A stretch of 64,000 nt of DNA from Streptomyces sp. NRRL S-1022 (GTDB taxonomy: Bacteria; Actinomycetota; Actinomycetes; Streptomycetales; Streptomycetaceae), in the NCBI RefSeq assembly GCF_000720135.1, contig NZ_JOIU01000003.1, positions 209,208-273,207 of the forward strand. Reading direction: 5' to 3'. The notes beneath the pieces were generated by a model. It worked only from the letters and a program-made list of their open reading frames with translations. It was not told the DNA's origin and ran no database searches. This document shows, piece after piece, positions 8,883 to 18,512 of this stretch; positions within the stretch are counted from its first letter, which is position 1; every line of letters begins with the position of its first letter. The translations under genes were made by a program, and so were the position numbers.

Positions 8883-9818
8883 CTAGCGGGACTGCTGCGC
8901 CGGAACGCCCCGGGAGATCGGCTCGTCGTCGGTGGACGTGCCGGCCGCGGCCACCGCGGCACCGGTCAGCGTGGCGAGCATCTCGCGGACGTTCGTCAGC
9001 TGCGCGTTGATGCTGTCGCGGCGGTTGGTGAGCGCCGCCAGCTCCCGCTCGGACTCCGAACGGATGCGGTCGGCCTTGGCGTTGGCGTCGGCCACGATGT
9101 CCTCGGCCTGGCGCTGCGCGGTCTCCACCGTCTGGCGGGCCCGGCGCTCGGCGTCGGTGCGCAGCTTCTCCGCCTCCAGGCGCAGCTGCTCGGCACGGTG
9201 CTCGATCTCGGCGAGGCGCTTCTCGGCCTTCTGCTGACGCGAGGCCAGGTCGCGCTCGGACTGCTCGCGGCGCTTGGCCAGGTTGGTCTCGAAGTCGGCG
9301 GCGGCCTGCGCGGCCTTGGCGCGGGTCTCCTCGAAGAGGGCGTCCGCCTCCTCGCGCTTGGACTGCGCGTCCTTCTGGGCCTCCGCGCGCAGCTGGGCCG
9401 CGTCGGACTTGGCCTTCTCGACGATCCGGACGCCCTCGTCCTCGGCCTTGGCCTTGCGCTCGGTCGCGTACGACTCGGCGTCGTTGCGGACCTGCTGGGC
9501 CGCCGACTCGGCGAGGTCGCGGTGCTGCTCGGCCGCCCGCCGGGCCTCCTCACGCAGCTCCTTTGCCTCTTCCTCGGCCAGGCGCAGGATCTTCTCGACC
9601 CGCGCCCCGAGACCCGCGTACGACGGCTCGGCGTCCGTGATCTGGGCCTGGGCGTTCTGCGTTTCGAGGTGCAACTCCTCGATGCGCTTCTCCAGAGCGG
9701 TGATGCGGGCGAGAGCGCTGTCACGGTCGGAGACGAGCTTGGAGATACGTTCGTCCACCTGAGCGCGGTCGTACCCACGCCGCACAAGCTCGAAGCCGTA
9801 GGGGGAAGTGTCGCTCAT
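8883..9818 (-). CDS. filP: FilP, intermediate-filament-like coiled-coil protein
   Basis: A 311-residue protein matching FilP of S. coelicolor in length and start. FilP forms a cytoskeletal network behind the growing hyphal tip and works with DivIVA and Scy in polar growth. A short DivIVA-like N-terminal motif (YGFELVRRGYDRAQVDERIS) is followed by near-continuous coiled coil from about residue 25 to 280, rich in Ala, Glu, Arg and Lys. A Pro/Ser tail ends it. Older annotations call it cellulose-binding protein, which reflects purification behaviour and not function. It lies 186 bp downstream of scy on the same strand, so the two may be partly co-transcribed. Confidence 0.92.
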   Translation of the reverse strand: MSDTSPYGFELVRRGYDRAQVDERISKLVSDRDSALARITALEKRIEELHLETQNAQAQITDAEPSYAGLGARVEKILRLAEEEAKELREEARRAAEQHRDLAESAAQQVRNDAESYATERKAKAEDEGVRIVEKAKSDAAQLRAEAQKDAQSKREEADALFEETRAKAAQAAADFETNLAKRREQSERDLASRQQKAEKRLAEIEHRAEQLRLEAEKLRTDAERRARQTVETAQRQAEDIVADANAKADRIRSESERELAALTNRRDSINAQLTNVREMLATLTGAAVAAAGTSTDDEPISRGVPAQQSR

Positions 9819-10004
9819 GGGGTTCCTGTCGAATGAGACCGGTGAGTGAGGTGATAAGGGAATCCTAGGGGCCGAAGCGGTGTGTCATCGAGCGGATACG
9901 CTTTTGATCTGGAGAATGGCACCTCTTTCGGGTGGCTGACCGTCACACGGCTTGCCAACGACTCGGGCAAAGCACCCAGAAGACACCGGATCGCACCTCC
10001 CGCG

Positions 10005-13000
10005 CTAGCTCTCCGGCGACTTACCACCCGAACGGGGGGCACCCACCGTGGCACCCGTCTTGACTCCGCCGTCCTTGCCGGCCGTGGGGGCCTCGAAGGA
10101 TTCCAGCGCCTCCAGCACGTCCTGGACCCGCGAGATCTCGGCGTTGATGTCCTCGCGCCGGCGCACCAGGATCTCCAGCTCGCGCTTGCCCTCCTCGACC
10201 GTGCGCCGCGCCTCGCGGATGGCCTCCGCCTTCAGCTCCTCGGCCTCCTTGACCAGGCGGCCCTTCTTCAGCTCCGCCTCCTTGAGCAGCCCCTCCGCCT
10301 TCTTCACCGCGGCGATCCGCACCTTGCCCGCCTCGGAGTTGGCGTCCGAGACCAGCTCCTTCGCCTTGGCCTCGGCCTTCGCCAGCTGCTCCTCGGCTGC
10401 CTTGATGAGCGCGTCGCACCGGTCGCCGGTGGACTTCATCGTCTCGGCGGCCTCGCGGCGGGCCCGCTCGTGCAGCTCCTCGATCTCGCCGGTGATGCGG
10501 TCGCGCAGTTCCTCCGCGCGCTGCCTGATCGCGGTGGCGTCCCGGCGGGCGCCGACCAGCAGCTCGTCGGCGTCCGTCCGGGCCTTCTCCACCAGCGAGT
10601 TGCCCTCGATGGTCGCCTCGGAGACGATCCGGTCGGCCTCGCTGCGGGCCGCGCCGACCATCGTGTCGGCCTGCGACTCGGCGTCCGCGGTGGTCTTCAG
10701 CGCCTGCTGCTGCGCCTCGGTGAGCAGCTTGTCCGCCTCGGCCGCGGTCTCCGTGATGAGCTTGTCGACCTGCTCGGCCGCCTCCGAGCGCCGCTTGTTG
10801 GCGTCCTTGCGGGCCTCGTCCAGGGTCTGCTCGGACTGCTCCCGCGCGGAGTTGACGAGCCGTTCGGCCTCCGCCTCCGCGTCCGCCTTCGCCCGCTCGG
10901 CCTCGGCGCGCAGCCGCTCCGCGTGCGCCTGCGCGGACCCGACCGTCTCCGCGGCCTCGGCGCGCAGCCGCTCGGCCTCGTCGGTGGCCTCCCCGAGCAG
11001 CCGCTCGGCCTCGGCCAGCGCCTCCGCGCGGACCCGGTCGGCTTCCGCGACGGTGTCGTTCTGGAGCCGTTCGGCCTCGTTGCGGGCCTCGGTGATGAGG
11101 GTGTCGGCCTGGGTCGCCGCGTCGGAGCGGATGCGGTTGGCGTCCTCGCGGGCGTCCGCCCGGGCACGCGTCGCCGCCTCGTTGGCCTCGGTGAGCGTCT
11201 CCGACGCCTCCGTGCGGATCCGCTCGGCCTCGGCGGCGGTCTCCGCCTGCAGCCGCTCGGCCTCGGCGAGCGCCTCGGTGCGGACCCGGTCGGCTTCCGC
11301 GACGGTGTCGTTCTGGAGCCGTTCGGCCTCGTTGCGGGCCTCGGTGATGAGGGTGTCCGCCTGGGTCGCCGCGTCGGAGCGGATGCGGTTGGCGTCCTCG
11401 CGGGCGTCCGCCCGGGTACGGGCCGCCGCCTGGTCGGCCTCGGCGAGCGCGTCCGACGCCTCGGTGCGCACCCGCTGGGCGTACTCGCCCGCGTCCGCGC
11501 GCAGCCGCTCGGCCTCGGCGATGGCCTCCGCCATCGTCCGTTCGGCCAGCGCCTTGGCGGCCTCCGACTCCTCGTTCGCCTCGCGCCGGACCCGGGAGGC
11601 GTCCTCGCTCGCCCGCTCCCGCTCGGCGTAGGCGTCGGCGCGGACCCGGTCCGCCTCCTCCTCGGCCTCCCGCTTCGTACGGTCCGCCGCGTGCTCGGCG
11701 GCCGAACGCAGCCCGGCGATCTCCTCCTGCGCCTGCTCGTGCAGCCCGGCGACGGAATCCCGCACCTGCTGGGCGTGCTGCTCGGCGGCGGCCACCATCT
11801 CCGTGGCCCGCCGGTCGGCCTCCTCCACCAGACGGGTGGCCTCGGCCTGCGCCTGCTCCACGCGCTTGCGCGCGGAGGCCAGCAGCTCCTCGCTCTGCTC
11901 ACGGGCCCGCTGCCGCTCCTGGCCGGCCTCCTCGCGGGCGGAGCCGAGCAGCTCCTCGGCCTCCCGGCGGCGCCGGGCGGCCTCCTCCTGCGCGGCGGCC
12001 AGCGTCTCGGACGCCTCGGTGCCCAGCCGCTCGGCGGCGGCCTGCGCCTCGGCGCGCACCCGGTCGGCGGTGTCCTGGGCCTCCGTCTTGAGCCGTTCGG
12101 CCTCGGCGGCGGCCTCGGACCGCAGCCGTACGGCGAGGGCCTCGCCCTCGGCGCGGGAGGCGGACGCGTCGGCCGCCGCCTCGGTGCGCAGCCGCTCGGC
12201 CTCGGCCTCGGCCTGCTGCTGGAGCGTACGGATGCGCTCGGCGGCCTCCGCGCGCAGCCGCTCGGTCTCCTCGCCGGCCTCCCGGCGGATCCGGGACGCC
12301 TCGTCCCGGGCGTCGGTCAGCGCCTGCTCGGCGGAGGCGAGCCGGTCCTGCGCCTCGGTCTGGAGCCGGGTCAGCTCCTCGGCGGCCTCGGCCCGGCGGG
12401 CCTCGACGGCCTTCTCGGCCTCCTCGCGCAGTTCCCGCGCGGCCTGCTCGGCGTCCGCCTGGACCTTCTCGGCCTGCTCGGCGGCCTCCGCGCGCAGCCG
12501 CTCGGCCTCCTTGCGGGTGCGCTCCAGGGTCTCCTCGGCCTGCCGGCGCAGCGAGGTGGCCCGCTCGATGGCCTCGGTGCGGACCTTCTCGCTGTCGGCG
12601 GTCGCGCTCCGCCGCAGCTCGTCGGCGTCCGCCTTGGCCTTGGCCAGCAGCTCCTCGGCGGACTTGGCCGCCTCCTCGATCTGCGCCACCGCCTCCCGGC
12701 GGGCCTCGGCGCGGATCGACTCGCCCTCGGCGACCGCGTCGGCCCGCAGCTGCTCGGCCTCGCCGCGCAGCCGGCGGGCCTCCTCCTGCAGCTCGACCGT
12801 CTTGGCGCGGTACTCCTTGGTGTCGTCCTTGGCCGCGCCCTTGAGCTGCTCGGCGATGTCGTGCGCCTCGGCGCGCAGCCGGTCCGCCTCGGCCTCGGCC
12901 TCCGAACGGATCCGCTCGGCCTCCTCGGCGGCGGCCCTGGTGGTCTTACGGGCGTCCTCGGACGCCTTGTTGAGGACCTCCTCGGCGGTCCTGGCCGCCT

Positions 13001-14105
13001 TCGACAGCTGGGTGGCCGTCTCCTCGGCGGTGATCGAGCGGGCCTTCTCGGCGGCCTCGGCGACGATCTTCTCGGCCTCGGCACGGGCGTCCGCGACCAG
13101 CTGCTCGGCCTCCGACTTGGTGCTCTCGGCCTCCTTGGTGGCCTCCTCCACCAGCCGGGCGACCTGCTCCTTGGCCGTCCGGGTGCGGGTCTCGTTGGCG
13201 GCCTCGGCGGTGGCGAGGGCCTTGGCGGCGGCCTCCTTCGCCTCGGTGACCACCTTCTCGGCCTCGGCCTGCGCCTTGCGCAGCGCCTCCTCGGCCGCCG
13301 CGATCCGCTCCTCGGCGGCCCGGCTCAGCTCGGCGGCCTGCCGGCGCGCCGTGTCCGACTCGGTGACCGTGGCCGTACGCAGCTGCTCGGCGTGCTCGGT
13401 GGCCTCCTGCGCCTGCGTGGAGGCGGCGTTCAGCAGCCGCTCGGCGTCCGTGCGGGCCCGGCGCAGCAGCTGCTCGGCCTCCGTGCGCGCCGCCTCGGCC
13501 TCGCTCTGCAGTCGCTCCCGGGCCTCCCGGGTCAGCCGCTCGGCCTCCGTGCGGGCGGCGGCCATCGCCTGTTCGGCCTCCGCGCGGGACTCCTCCAGCA
13601 GCCGGCGCGCCTGCTGCTCGGTACGGGCCCGCAGCTGCTCGGCCCAGGCCACGTTCTCGTTGACGTGCGACTCGACGGTGGCCCTGCGTTCGGCCAGCTC
13701 CTGGTCGAGCTGCTGGCGCCGGGTCACCGCCTCCTGGTGCAGTTCGGCCTGGAGGCGGGCGGCCTGCTCGGCGTGCTCCTGCAGGATGCGCTGGGTCTGC
13801 GCGCGGGCCTGGCTCAGCTCCCGCTCGGCGTCCTGGCGCAGCTGCTCGGCCTGCATCTGGGCGTTGCGGAGCAACTGCTCGGCCTGGTAGCCGATGTCAC
13901 CCGCGTCGTAGGCGGGCCGGGTCATGAGGGTGCGCCGCGCCTCGTGCAGCTTGGCGCGCAGCACCTCGACCTGGTAGCCGAGGTCCTCGGCGTGCTGGAT
14001 CGCCTTCTCCCGCTCGGTCCTCAGCCGCTTCATCTCGGCCTCGAACCGAGAGAGGTGGTCGACGTCAGCCGCCGGCTCTCGCTCCTGGCTCTCGTAGCCC
14101 CGCAC
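10005..14105 (-). CDS. scy: Scy, polarisome scaffold coiled-coil protein
   Basis: A 1366-residue coiled-coil protein, slightly longer than I recall for S. coelicolor Scy. Scy recruits DivIVA and FilP, marks new branch sites and helps chromosome segregation through ParA (known for the family). A short N-terminal segment (RFEAEMKRLRTEREKA) precedes more than 1200 residues of nearly uninterrupted heptad/hendecad coil; the family has been described as built on 51-residue repeats. Residues encoded near 11030-11416 contain an additional 84-residue near-exact tandem duplication. The end (EISRVQDVLEALESFEA) mirrors the FilP terminus. The start is GTG with only a weak GGGA upstream, so the exact N-terminus is less certain. 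Confidence 0.93.
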   Translation of the reverse strand: MRGYESQEREPAADVDHLSRFEAEMKRLRTEREKAIQHAEDLGYQVEVLRAKLHEARRTLMTRPAYDAGDIGYQAEQLLRNAQMQAEQLRQDAERELSQARAQTQRILQEHAEQAARLQAELHQEAVTRRQQLDQELAERRATVESHVNENVAWAEQLRARTEQQARRLLEESRAEAEQAMAAARTEAERLTREARERLQSEAEAARTEAEQLLRRARTDAERLLNAASTQAQEATEHAEQLRTATVTESDTARRQAAELSRAAEERIAAAEEALRKAQAEAEKVVTEAKEAAAKALATAEAANETRTRTAKEQVARLVEEATKEAESTKSEAEQLVADARAEAEKIVAEAAEKARSITAEETATQLSKAARTAEEVLNKASEDARKTTRAAAEEAERIRSEAEAEADRLRAEAHDIAEQLKGAAKDDTKEYRAKTVELQEEARRLRGEAEQLRADAVAEGESIRAEARREAVAQIEEAAKSAEELLAKAKADADELRRSATADSEKVRTEAIERATSLRRQAEETLERTRKEAERLRAEAAEQAEKVQADAEQAARELREEAEKAVEARRAEAAEELTRLQTEAQDRLASAEQALTDARDEASRIRREAGEETERLRAEAAERIRTLQQQAEAEAERLRTEAAADASASRAEGEALAVRLRSEAAAEAERLKTEAQDTADRVRAEAQAAAERLGTEASETLAAAQEEAARRRREAEELLGSAREEAGQERQRAREQSEELLASARKRVEQAQAEATRLVEEADRRATEMVAAAEQHAQQVRDSVAGLHEQAQEEIAGLRSAAEHAADRTKREAEEEADRVRADAYAERERASEDASRVRREANEESEAAKALAERTMAEAIAEAERLRADAGEYAQRVRTEASDALAEADQAAARTRADAREDANRIRSDAATQADTLITEARNEAERLQNDTVAEADRVRTEALAEAERLQAETAAEAERIRTEASETLTEANEAATRARADAREDANRIRSDAATQADTLITEARNEAERLQNDTVAEADRVRAEALAEAERLLGEATDEAERLRAEAAETVGSAQAHAERLRAEAERAKADAEAEAERLVNSAREQSEQTLDEARKDANKRRSEAAEQVDKLITETAAEADKLLTEAQQQALKTTADAESQADTMVGAARSEADRIVSEATIEGNSLVEKARTDADELLVGARRDATAIRQRAEELRDRITGEIEELHERARREAAETMKSTGDRCDALIKAAEEQLAKAEAKAKELVSDANSEAGKVRIAAVKKAEGLLKEAELKKGRLVKEAEELKAEAIREARRTVEEGKRELEILVRRREDINAEISRVQDVLEALESFEAPTAGKDGGVKTGATVGAPRSGGKSPES
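11030..11416 (-). repeat. 252-bp-spaced near-identical duplication inside scy
   Basis: 11030-11164 and 11282-11416 are 135-bp copies differing at one base, exactly 252 bp (84 codons, twelve heptads) apart. Both encode RIRSDAATQADTLITEAR followed by the same 18 or so residues. The spacer is a diverged continuation, so the unit is an 84-residue tandem duplication that keeps the coiled-coil register. Confidence 0.9.
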
Positions 14106-14311
14106 TGCGCGGTCCCATCCGTCCCCTGGTCAGCTTCTGCAACGAGCTCCGTCCAACCGCCGAACGGGGCCCCCGGGGAATGGTGTCAGACAGACGGCGG
14201 AGCACGGGCTGCTGCCCCGACGCTCGCCCCCCGAAACCCGGACCCCGGCATGCGGTCGTCCCGGTGGAAGGGACGACCGCCCCCAACCCTACCGGCCCCT
14301 ATGTACGGGGG

Positions 14312-14752
14312 TCAGTGCTCAGGTGACTCAACAGGGGCCGAAGTGACCAGTTCTGTCAGAACGCCATGGCAGTCCTTGGGGTGCAGGAAGGTGATCCGCG
14401 ACCCCATGGAGCCGGTCCTGGGCTCCTCGTAGAGCACCCGGATGCCCTTGCCGCGGATCTCCTCGGAGTCGGTGTCGACGTCCGCGGTGCCGAAGGCGAT
14501 GTGGTGGACGCCCTCCCCGTTCTTCGCCAGCCACTTGCCGACCGCCGAGTCCTCGCGGGTCGGTTCCAGCAGCTGGAGGTAGGAGGCGCCGCCGTCCGAG
14601 GTCTCGTTGATCTTGAGCATGGCCTCGCGCACGCCCTGTTCCTCGTTGACCTCGGTGTGGAACACCTCGAAGCCGTACGTGGCCCGGTAGAACTCGACGG
14701 TCGCGTCGAGGTCGTGGCAGGCGATCCCGATGTGGTCGATTCGCGTCAGCAT
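14312..14752 (-). CDS. mce: Methylmalonyl-CoA epimerase
   Basis: A 146-residue vicinal-oxygen-chelate enzyme that interconverts (2S)- and (2R)-methylmalonyl-CoA, joining propionyl-CoA carboxylase to methylmalonyl-CoA mutase. Metal ligands can be placed at His7 (RIDHIGIA), Gln60 (YLQLLEP), His84 (GVHHIAF) and Glu134 (LTELV), with spacing close to that of the Propionibacterium enzyme. The catalytic-glutamate region [15 protein letters not shown] is intact. It is divergent from the thiolase gene, and MeaB follows on the other strand, so the neighbourhood is acyl-CoA rearrangement and supply of extender units for polyketides. Confidence 0.93.
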   Translation of the reverse strand: MLTRIDHIGIACHDLDATVEFYRATYGFEVFHTEVNEEQGVREAMLKINETSDGGASYLQLLEPTREDSAVGKWLAKNGEGVHHIAFGTADVDTDSEEIRGKGIRVLYEEPRTGSMGSRITFLHPKDCHGVLTELVTSAPVESPEH

Positions 14753-14901
14753 GGATTCAGTGCAGCGCTCCCGGGGTGGTTACGCAACGTGCGCGCGATC
14801 ACACCGGCAGGCCGGTGACGTCATGTCCAACCGCTCAGTACATTCGAAGTAAACCCTCGTTCACTCCTCGGCTGTCCGCAGCTGGAAGGGGATCCCACCT
14901 C

Positions 14902-16101
14902 ATGTCTTCTGGAACGACCAGCTCGGTGATCGTCGCGGGCGCCCGGACGCCCATGGGGCGGCTGCTGGGCTCGCTGAAGTCCTTCTCCGGAGCCGACCTC
15001 GGCGGCTTCGCGATCAAGGCCGCCCTCGACCGTGCGGGGATCGGTGGCGACCAGGTGCAGTACGTCATCATGGGCCAGGTGCTGCAGGCCGGCGCGGGGC
15101 AGATCCCGGCCCGCCAGGCCGCGGTCAAGGCCGGCATCCCGATGAACGTCCCGGCGCTCACCATCAACAAGGTGTGTCTGTCCGGCCTCGACGCGATCGC
15201 CCTCGCCGACCAGCTGATCCGCGCCGGCGAGTTCGACATCGTCGTGGCGGGCGGCCAGGAGTCGATGACCAACGCCCCGCACCTGCTGCCCAAGTCCCGC
15301 GACGGCTTCAAGTACGGCGCCGTGCAGATGCTCGACGCCATGGCCTACGACGGCCTGACCGACCCGTGGGAGAACATCCCGATGGGCGAGTCCACCGAGA
15401 AGCACAACACCCGTCTCGGCATCGGCCGCGCCGCGCAGGACGAGATCGCCGCCCTGTCCCACCAGCGGGCCGCCGCCGCCCAGAAGAACGGCCTGTTCGA
15501 GGCCGAGATCACCCCGGTGGAGATCCCGCAGCGCAAGGGCGACCCGGTGCTGTTCAGCAAGGACGAGGGCATCCGGGGCGACACCACCGCGGAGTCCCTG
15601 GGCAAGCTGCGCCCGGCCTTCGCCAAGGACGGCACGATCACGGCCGGCTCCTCCTCGCAGATCTCGGACGGTGCGGCGGCCGTGGTCGTGATGAGCAAGG
15701 CCAAGGCCGAGGAGCTGGGCCTCCAGTGGCTGGCGGAGATCGGCGCCCACGGCAACGTGGCCGGTCCGGACAACTCGCTGCAGTCCCAGCCGTCCAACGC
15801 CATCCAGCACGCGCTGAAGAAGGAGGGCCTGGACGTCTCCGACCTGGACCTCATCGAGATCAACGAGGCCTTCGCCGCCGTCGCCGTGCAGTCAATGAAG
15901 GACCTCGGCGTGTCCACGGAAAAGGTGAACGTCAACGGCGGCGCGATCGCGCTGGGCCACCCGATCGGCATGTCCGGCGCCCGGCTCGTGCTCCACTTGG
16001 CGCTGGAGCTGAAGCGGCGCGGCGGCGGTGTCGGCGCGGCGGCGCTGTGCGGTGGTGGCGGCCAGGGTGACGCGCTGATCGTGCGGGTCCCCAAGGCCTG
16101 A
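14902..16101 (+). CDS. Acetyl-CoA C-acetyltransferase (thiolase)
   Basis: A 399-residue thiolase condensing two acetyl-CoA to acetoacetyl-CoA, or the reverse. The acyl-accepting Cys92 lies in [10 protein letters not shown], the catalytic His353 in [11 protein letters not shown], and the proton-transferring Cys383 in [11 protein letters not shown]. All three signatures are intact and the length is normal for the biosynthetic class. The ATG at 14902 has GGAAGGGG about 10 nt upstream; a longer frame to 14776 runs into non-conserved sequence. It is followed after 51 bp by meaB. In Streptomyces this enzyme feeds acetoacetyl-CoA into the crotonyl-CoA/ethylmalonyl-CoA route (established pathway, inferred role). 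Confidence 0.93.
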   Translation: MSSGTTSSVIVAGARTPMGRLLGSLKSFSGADLGGFAIKAALDRAGIGGDQVQYVIMGQVLQAGAGQIPARQAAVKAGIPMNVPALTINKVCLSGLDAIALADQLIRAGEFDIVVAGGQESMTNAPHLLPKSRDGFKYGAVQMLDAMAYDGLTDPWENIPMGESTEKHNTRLGIGRAAQDEIAALSHQRAAAAQKNGLFEAEITPVEIPQRKGDPVLFSKDEGIRGDTTAESLGKLRPAFAKDGTITAGSSSQISDGAAAVVVMSKAKAEELGLQWLAEIGAHGNVAGPDNSLQSQPSNAIQHALKKEGLDVSDLDLIEINEAFAAVAVQSMKDLGVSTEKVNVNGGAIALGHPIGMSGARLVLHLALELKRRGGGVGAAALCGGGGQGDALIVRVPKA

Positions 16102-16152
16102 GGTCCCGTAGGTCTCGTGCAGCGGTACGTCGGTGAAGTGAACGGAGCTGTG

Positions 16153-17109
16153 ATGCAGGACGTCTCCTCTCTGGTGGCCCAGGCCAGGGAAGGCCGGCCG
16201 CGGGCCGTGGCCCGGCTGATCTCCTTGGTGGAGGGGGCGTCCCCGCAGCTCAGGGAGGTCATGGCGGCGCTGGCGCCGCTGACCGGCAACGCCTATGTGG
16301 TGGGCCTGACCGGCTCGCCCGGTGTCGGCAAGTCGACCTCCACCTCCGCGCTCGTCACCGCGTACCGCAAGCAGGGCAGGCGGGTCGGCGTCCTGGCCGT
16401 GGACCCCTCCTCGCCGTTCTCCGGGGGCGCCCTGCTCGGCGACCGGGTCCGGATGTCGGACCACGCCTCCGACCCCGGTGTCTACATCCGCTCGATGGCG
16501 ACCCGCGGCCACCTCGGCGGCCTCGCCTGGGCGGCCCCGCAGGCCATCCGGGTGCTGGACGCGGCGGGCTGCGACGTGATCCTGGTCGAGACGGTCGGCG
16601 TGGGCCAGTCGGAGGTGGAGATCGCCTCCCAGGCGGACACCTCCGTGGTGCTGCTGGCCCCCGGCATGGGCGACGGCATCCAGGCGGCGAAGGCCGGCAT
16701 CCTGGAGATCGGTGACGTCTACGTCGTCAACAAGGCCGACCGGGACGGCGCCGACGCCACCGCCCGCGAGCTGAACCACATGCTGGGCCTGGGCGAGTCC
16801 CGCGGCCCCGGCGACTGGCGTCCGCCGATCGTCAAGACGGTCGCGGCCCGCGCGCAGGGCGTCGACGAGGTCGTGGAGGCCCTGGAGAAGCACCGGGCCT
16901 GGATGGAGGAGCGGGGCGTCCTCGACGAGCGCCGCAGGGCCCGCGCGGCCCGCGAGGTCGAGACCATCGCGGTCACCGCGCTGCGCGAACGCATCGGCGA
17001 CCTGCACGGCGACCGCCGCCTGAGCGCCCTCGCCGAGCGGATCACCGCCGGCGAACTGGACCCCTACCGCGCGGCGGACGAGCTGGTCGCGGGCCTGACG
17101 CAGGGCTGA
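16153..17109 (+). CDS. meaB: MeaB, GTPase chaperone of methylmalonyl-CoA mutase
   Basis: A 318-residue G3E-family GTPase that loads and protects adenosylcobalamin-dependent acyl-CoA mutases. Walker A GSPGVGKST is near residue 54; the metal-binding/switch segments appear as AVDPSSPFSGGALLGDR and ILVETVGVGQSEVE, and the guanine-specificity motif as NKAD. Old databases call the family ArgK or LAO/AO transport ATPase. The ATG at 16153 has ACGGAG 5 nt upstream. The likely clients are methylmalonyl-CoA mutase encoded elsewhere and isobutyryl-CoA mutase, whose large subunit is at 25888. It is probably co-transcribed with the thiolase. Confidence 0.92.
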   Translation: MQDVSSLVAQAREGRPRAVARLISLVEGASPQLREVMAALAPLTGNAYVVGLTGSPGVGKSTSTSALVTAYRKQGRRVGVLAVDPSSPFSGGALLGDRVRMSDHASDPGVYIRSMATRGHLGGLAWAAPQAIRVLDAAGCDVILVETVGVGQSEVEIASQADTSVVLLAPGMGDGIQAAKAGILEIGDVYVVNKADRDGADATARELNHMLGLGESRGPGDWRPPIVKTVAARAQGVDEVVEALEKHRAWMEERGVLDERRRARAAREVETIAVTALRERIGDLHGDRRLSALAERITAGELDPYRAADELVAGLTQG

Positions 17110-17137
17110 GGGCTCGCCGAGCCGGTGATCGCGCTGC

Positions 17138-17171
17138 TAGCGTGACGGGCATGTTCCTCCTCTGGGCGTAG
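17138..17171 (+). promoter_or_regulatory. Possible leaderless promoter with a six-codon leader peptide before the MFS gene
   Basis: TAGCGT (17138-17143) is followed after 7 nt by ATG and a six-residue frame, MFLLWA, ending at TAG 17171. A GGGGC/GCCCC hairpin can form between it and the MFS start at 17256. This would suit translation-coupled attenuation, but the peptide is short and could be chance. Confidence 0.25.
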
Positions 17172-17255
17172 AGCGCACCCGGGATCGCGGGGCCGAGCGA
17201 CGGCCACCGCGCCCCTCGGTGTCCCTCTTCCGCCTCTCCCCAGGGGAGCTTCCGC

Positions 17256-18500
17256 GTGTCCACGCACCTTTGGCGGCCCTCGTACGCCGCCGTCCTGCGC
17301 GTCCCGCATGCGCGCCGCGCCTTCACCGCCGCCCTCACCGCCCGCCTGTCCTACGGCACGGTCGCCCTCGCGGTCCTGCTGTCCGTCTCCCGGGGCACCG
17401 GGTCCTGGGCGGTGTCCGGCACCGTGCTGTCCCTGTTCGGCGCCACGACGGTCTTCCTGATGCCGTTGCGGGCCTCGCTGATCGACCGGCACGGCCCGCG
17501 CCGGGCCCTGCTGCCCATGTCGGCGCTGTACGGCGCCCTGCTGAGCGTCCTGGCGGCCCTCACCTGGCGTCCCGGGGCCCCGGCGGCGCCGATCGCCGTG
17601 TCCGCCGCCCTGGCCGGGGCCTGCGCACCGCCGCTGGGCCCGGTCATGCGCGCCCTGTGGTCCGAACTGGTCGCGGACGGGGACCTGCTGCGGCGCGCCT
17701 ACAGCCTCGACGGCGTCGCCGAGGAACTGCTGTACGTCTCCGGTCCGGCACTGGTCGGCGTGCTCGCGGGCTTCGCCCCGCCGGCCGCCGGCATCCTGCT
17801 GAGCGCGGTGCTGAACGTGGCGGGCACCTGTGCCTTCGTCAGCTCCCCGGTGCTGCCCGCCCCGCGCCCGGCGCGCCGCCGGGAGCGGCCGGCCGCGGTC
17901 CGGGGCCTGCTGCCCCCGGTGGCGGTCGCGCTGGGCGTCGGGCTGGCCCTCAGCTCCGTGGAACTGCTGGTCATGGCCTTCGCCACGGAACGCTCCTACG
18001 ACCCCGCCCTCGTCCCCTGGGTGCTGGGCGCGCTCTCGGCGGGCAGCGCGCTGGGCGGTCTGGCCAACGGGGCCGTGCGGTGGCGTACGGCCGCCCGGGT
18101 GCGGCTCGGCCGGTTCGCGGCGGCCCTCGGGGTGGTCCTCGCCCTGGCCGGGCTGGTCTGCGACCTGTGGACGCTCACCGCCGTGATGGCGCTCGCCGGC
18201 GCGTTCATCGCCCCGGCGCTGACGACGGCGTACCTGCTGGCCGACGAGACGGCGGCGGAAGGGTCCCGGACCCGGGCCGGGGCGTGGGTGAACACCGGGG
18301 TGAACGCGGGAAGCTCGGCCGGGGCGCTGGCGGCGGGGCTGCTGATCGGCCGGCTCCCGTTGTCCGTGTGCTTCGCCCTGGCGGGCGCGACGGCCCTGGC
18401 CGCGGCGGCCGCGGCGGCCGTGCGGCCGCGGGGTGCGGGTGGCCGGCCGCACGGTTCCCCGCGTCCCCGGGAAGCCGCGGGCGAGCCGCCCGCGGCCTGA
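17256..18500 (+). CDS. MFS transporter
   Basis: A 414-residue integral membrane protein with 11-12 predicted spans in two halves and the MFS loop 2-3 signature partly visible as LIDRHGPRRAL. The central loop (SPVLPAPRPARRRERP) separates the halves. It resembles the small exporters of the YbfB/proton-coupled drug-efflux type; the substrate is unknown. Translation starts at GTG 17256 with AGGGGAGC 6 nt upstream. The gene converges on absC with 12 bp between stops. Confidence 0.85.
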   Translation: MSTHLWRPSYAAVLRVPHARRAFTAALTARLSYGTVALAVLLSVSRGTGSWAVSGTVLSLFGATTVFLMPLRASLIDRHGPRRALLPMSALYGALLSVLAALTWRPGAPAAPIAVSAALAGACAPPLGPVMRALWSELVADGDLLRRAYSLDGVAEELLYVSGPALVGVLAGFAPPAAGILLSAVLNVAGTCAFVSSPVLPAPRPARRRERPAAVRGLLPPVAVALGVGLALSSVELLVMAFATERSYDPALVPWVLGALSAGSALGGLANGAVRWRTAARVRLGRFAAALGVVLALAGLVCDLWTLTAVMALAGAFIAPALTTAYLLADETAAEGSRTRAGAWVNTGVNAGSSAGALAAGLLIGRLPLSVCFALAGATALAAAAAAAVRPRGAGGRPHGSPRPREAAGEPPAA

Positions 18501-18512
18501 GCCCGGCGGGGC

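Noticed and set aside
9882..14432. A 1516-codon open frame on the plus strand opposite scy
   Set aside because: It is a mirror of the Ala/Glu/Arg-rich coiled-coil coding in very high GC DNA; it is Leu/Gly-rich repeats with no domain, no ribosome site and no family resemblance.
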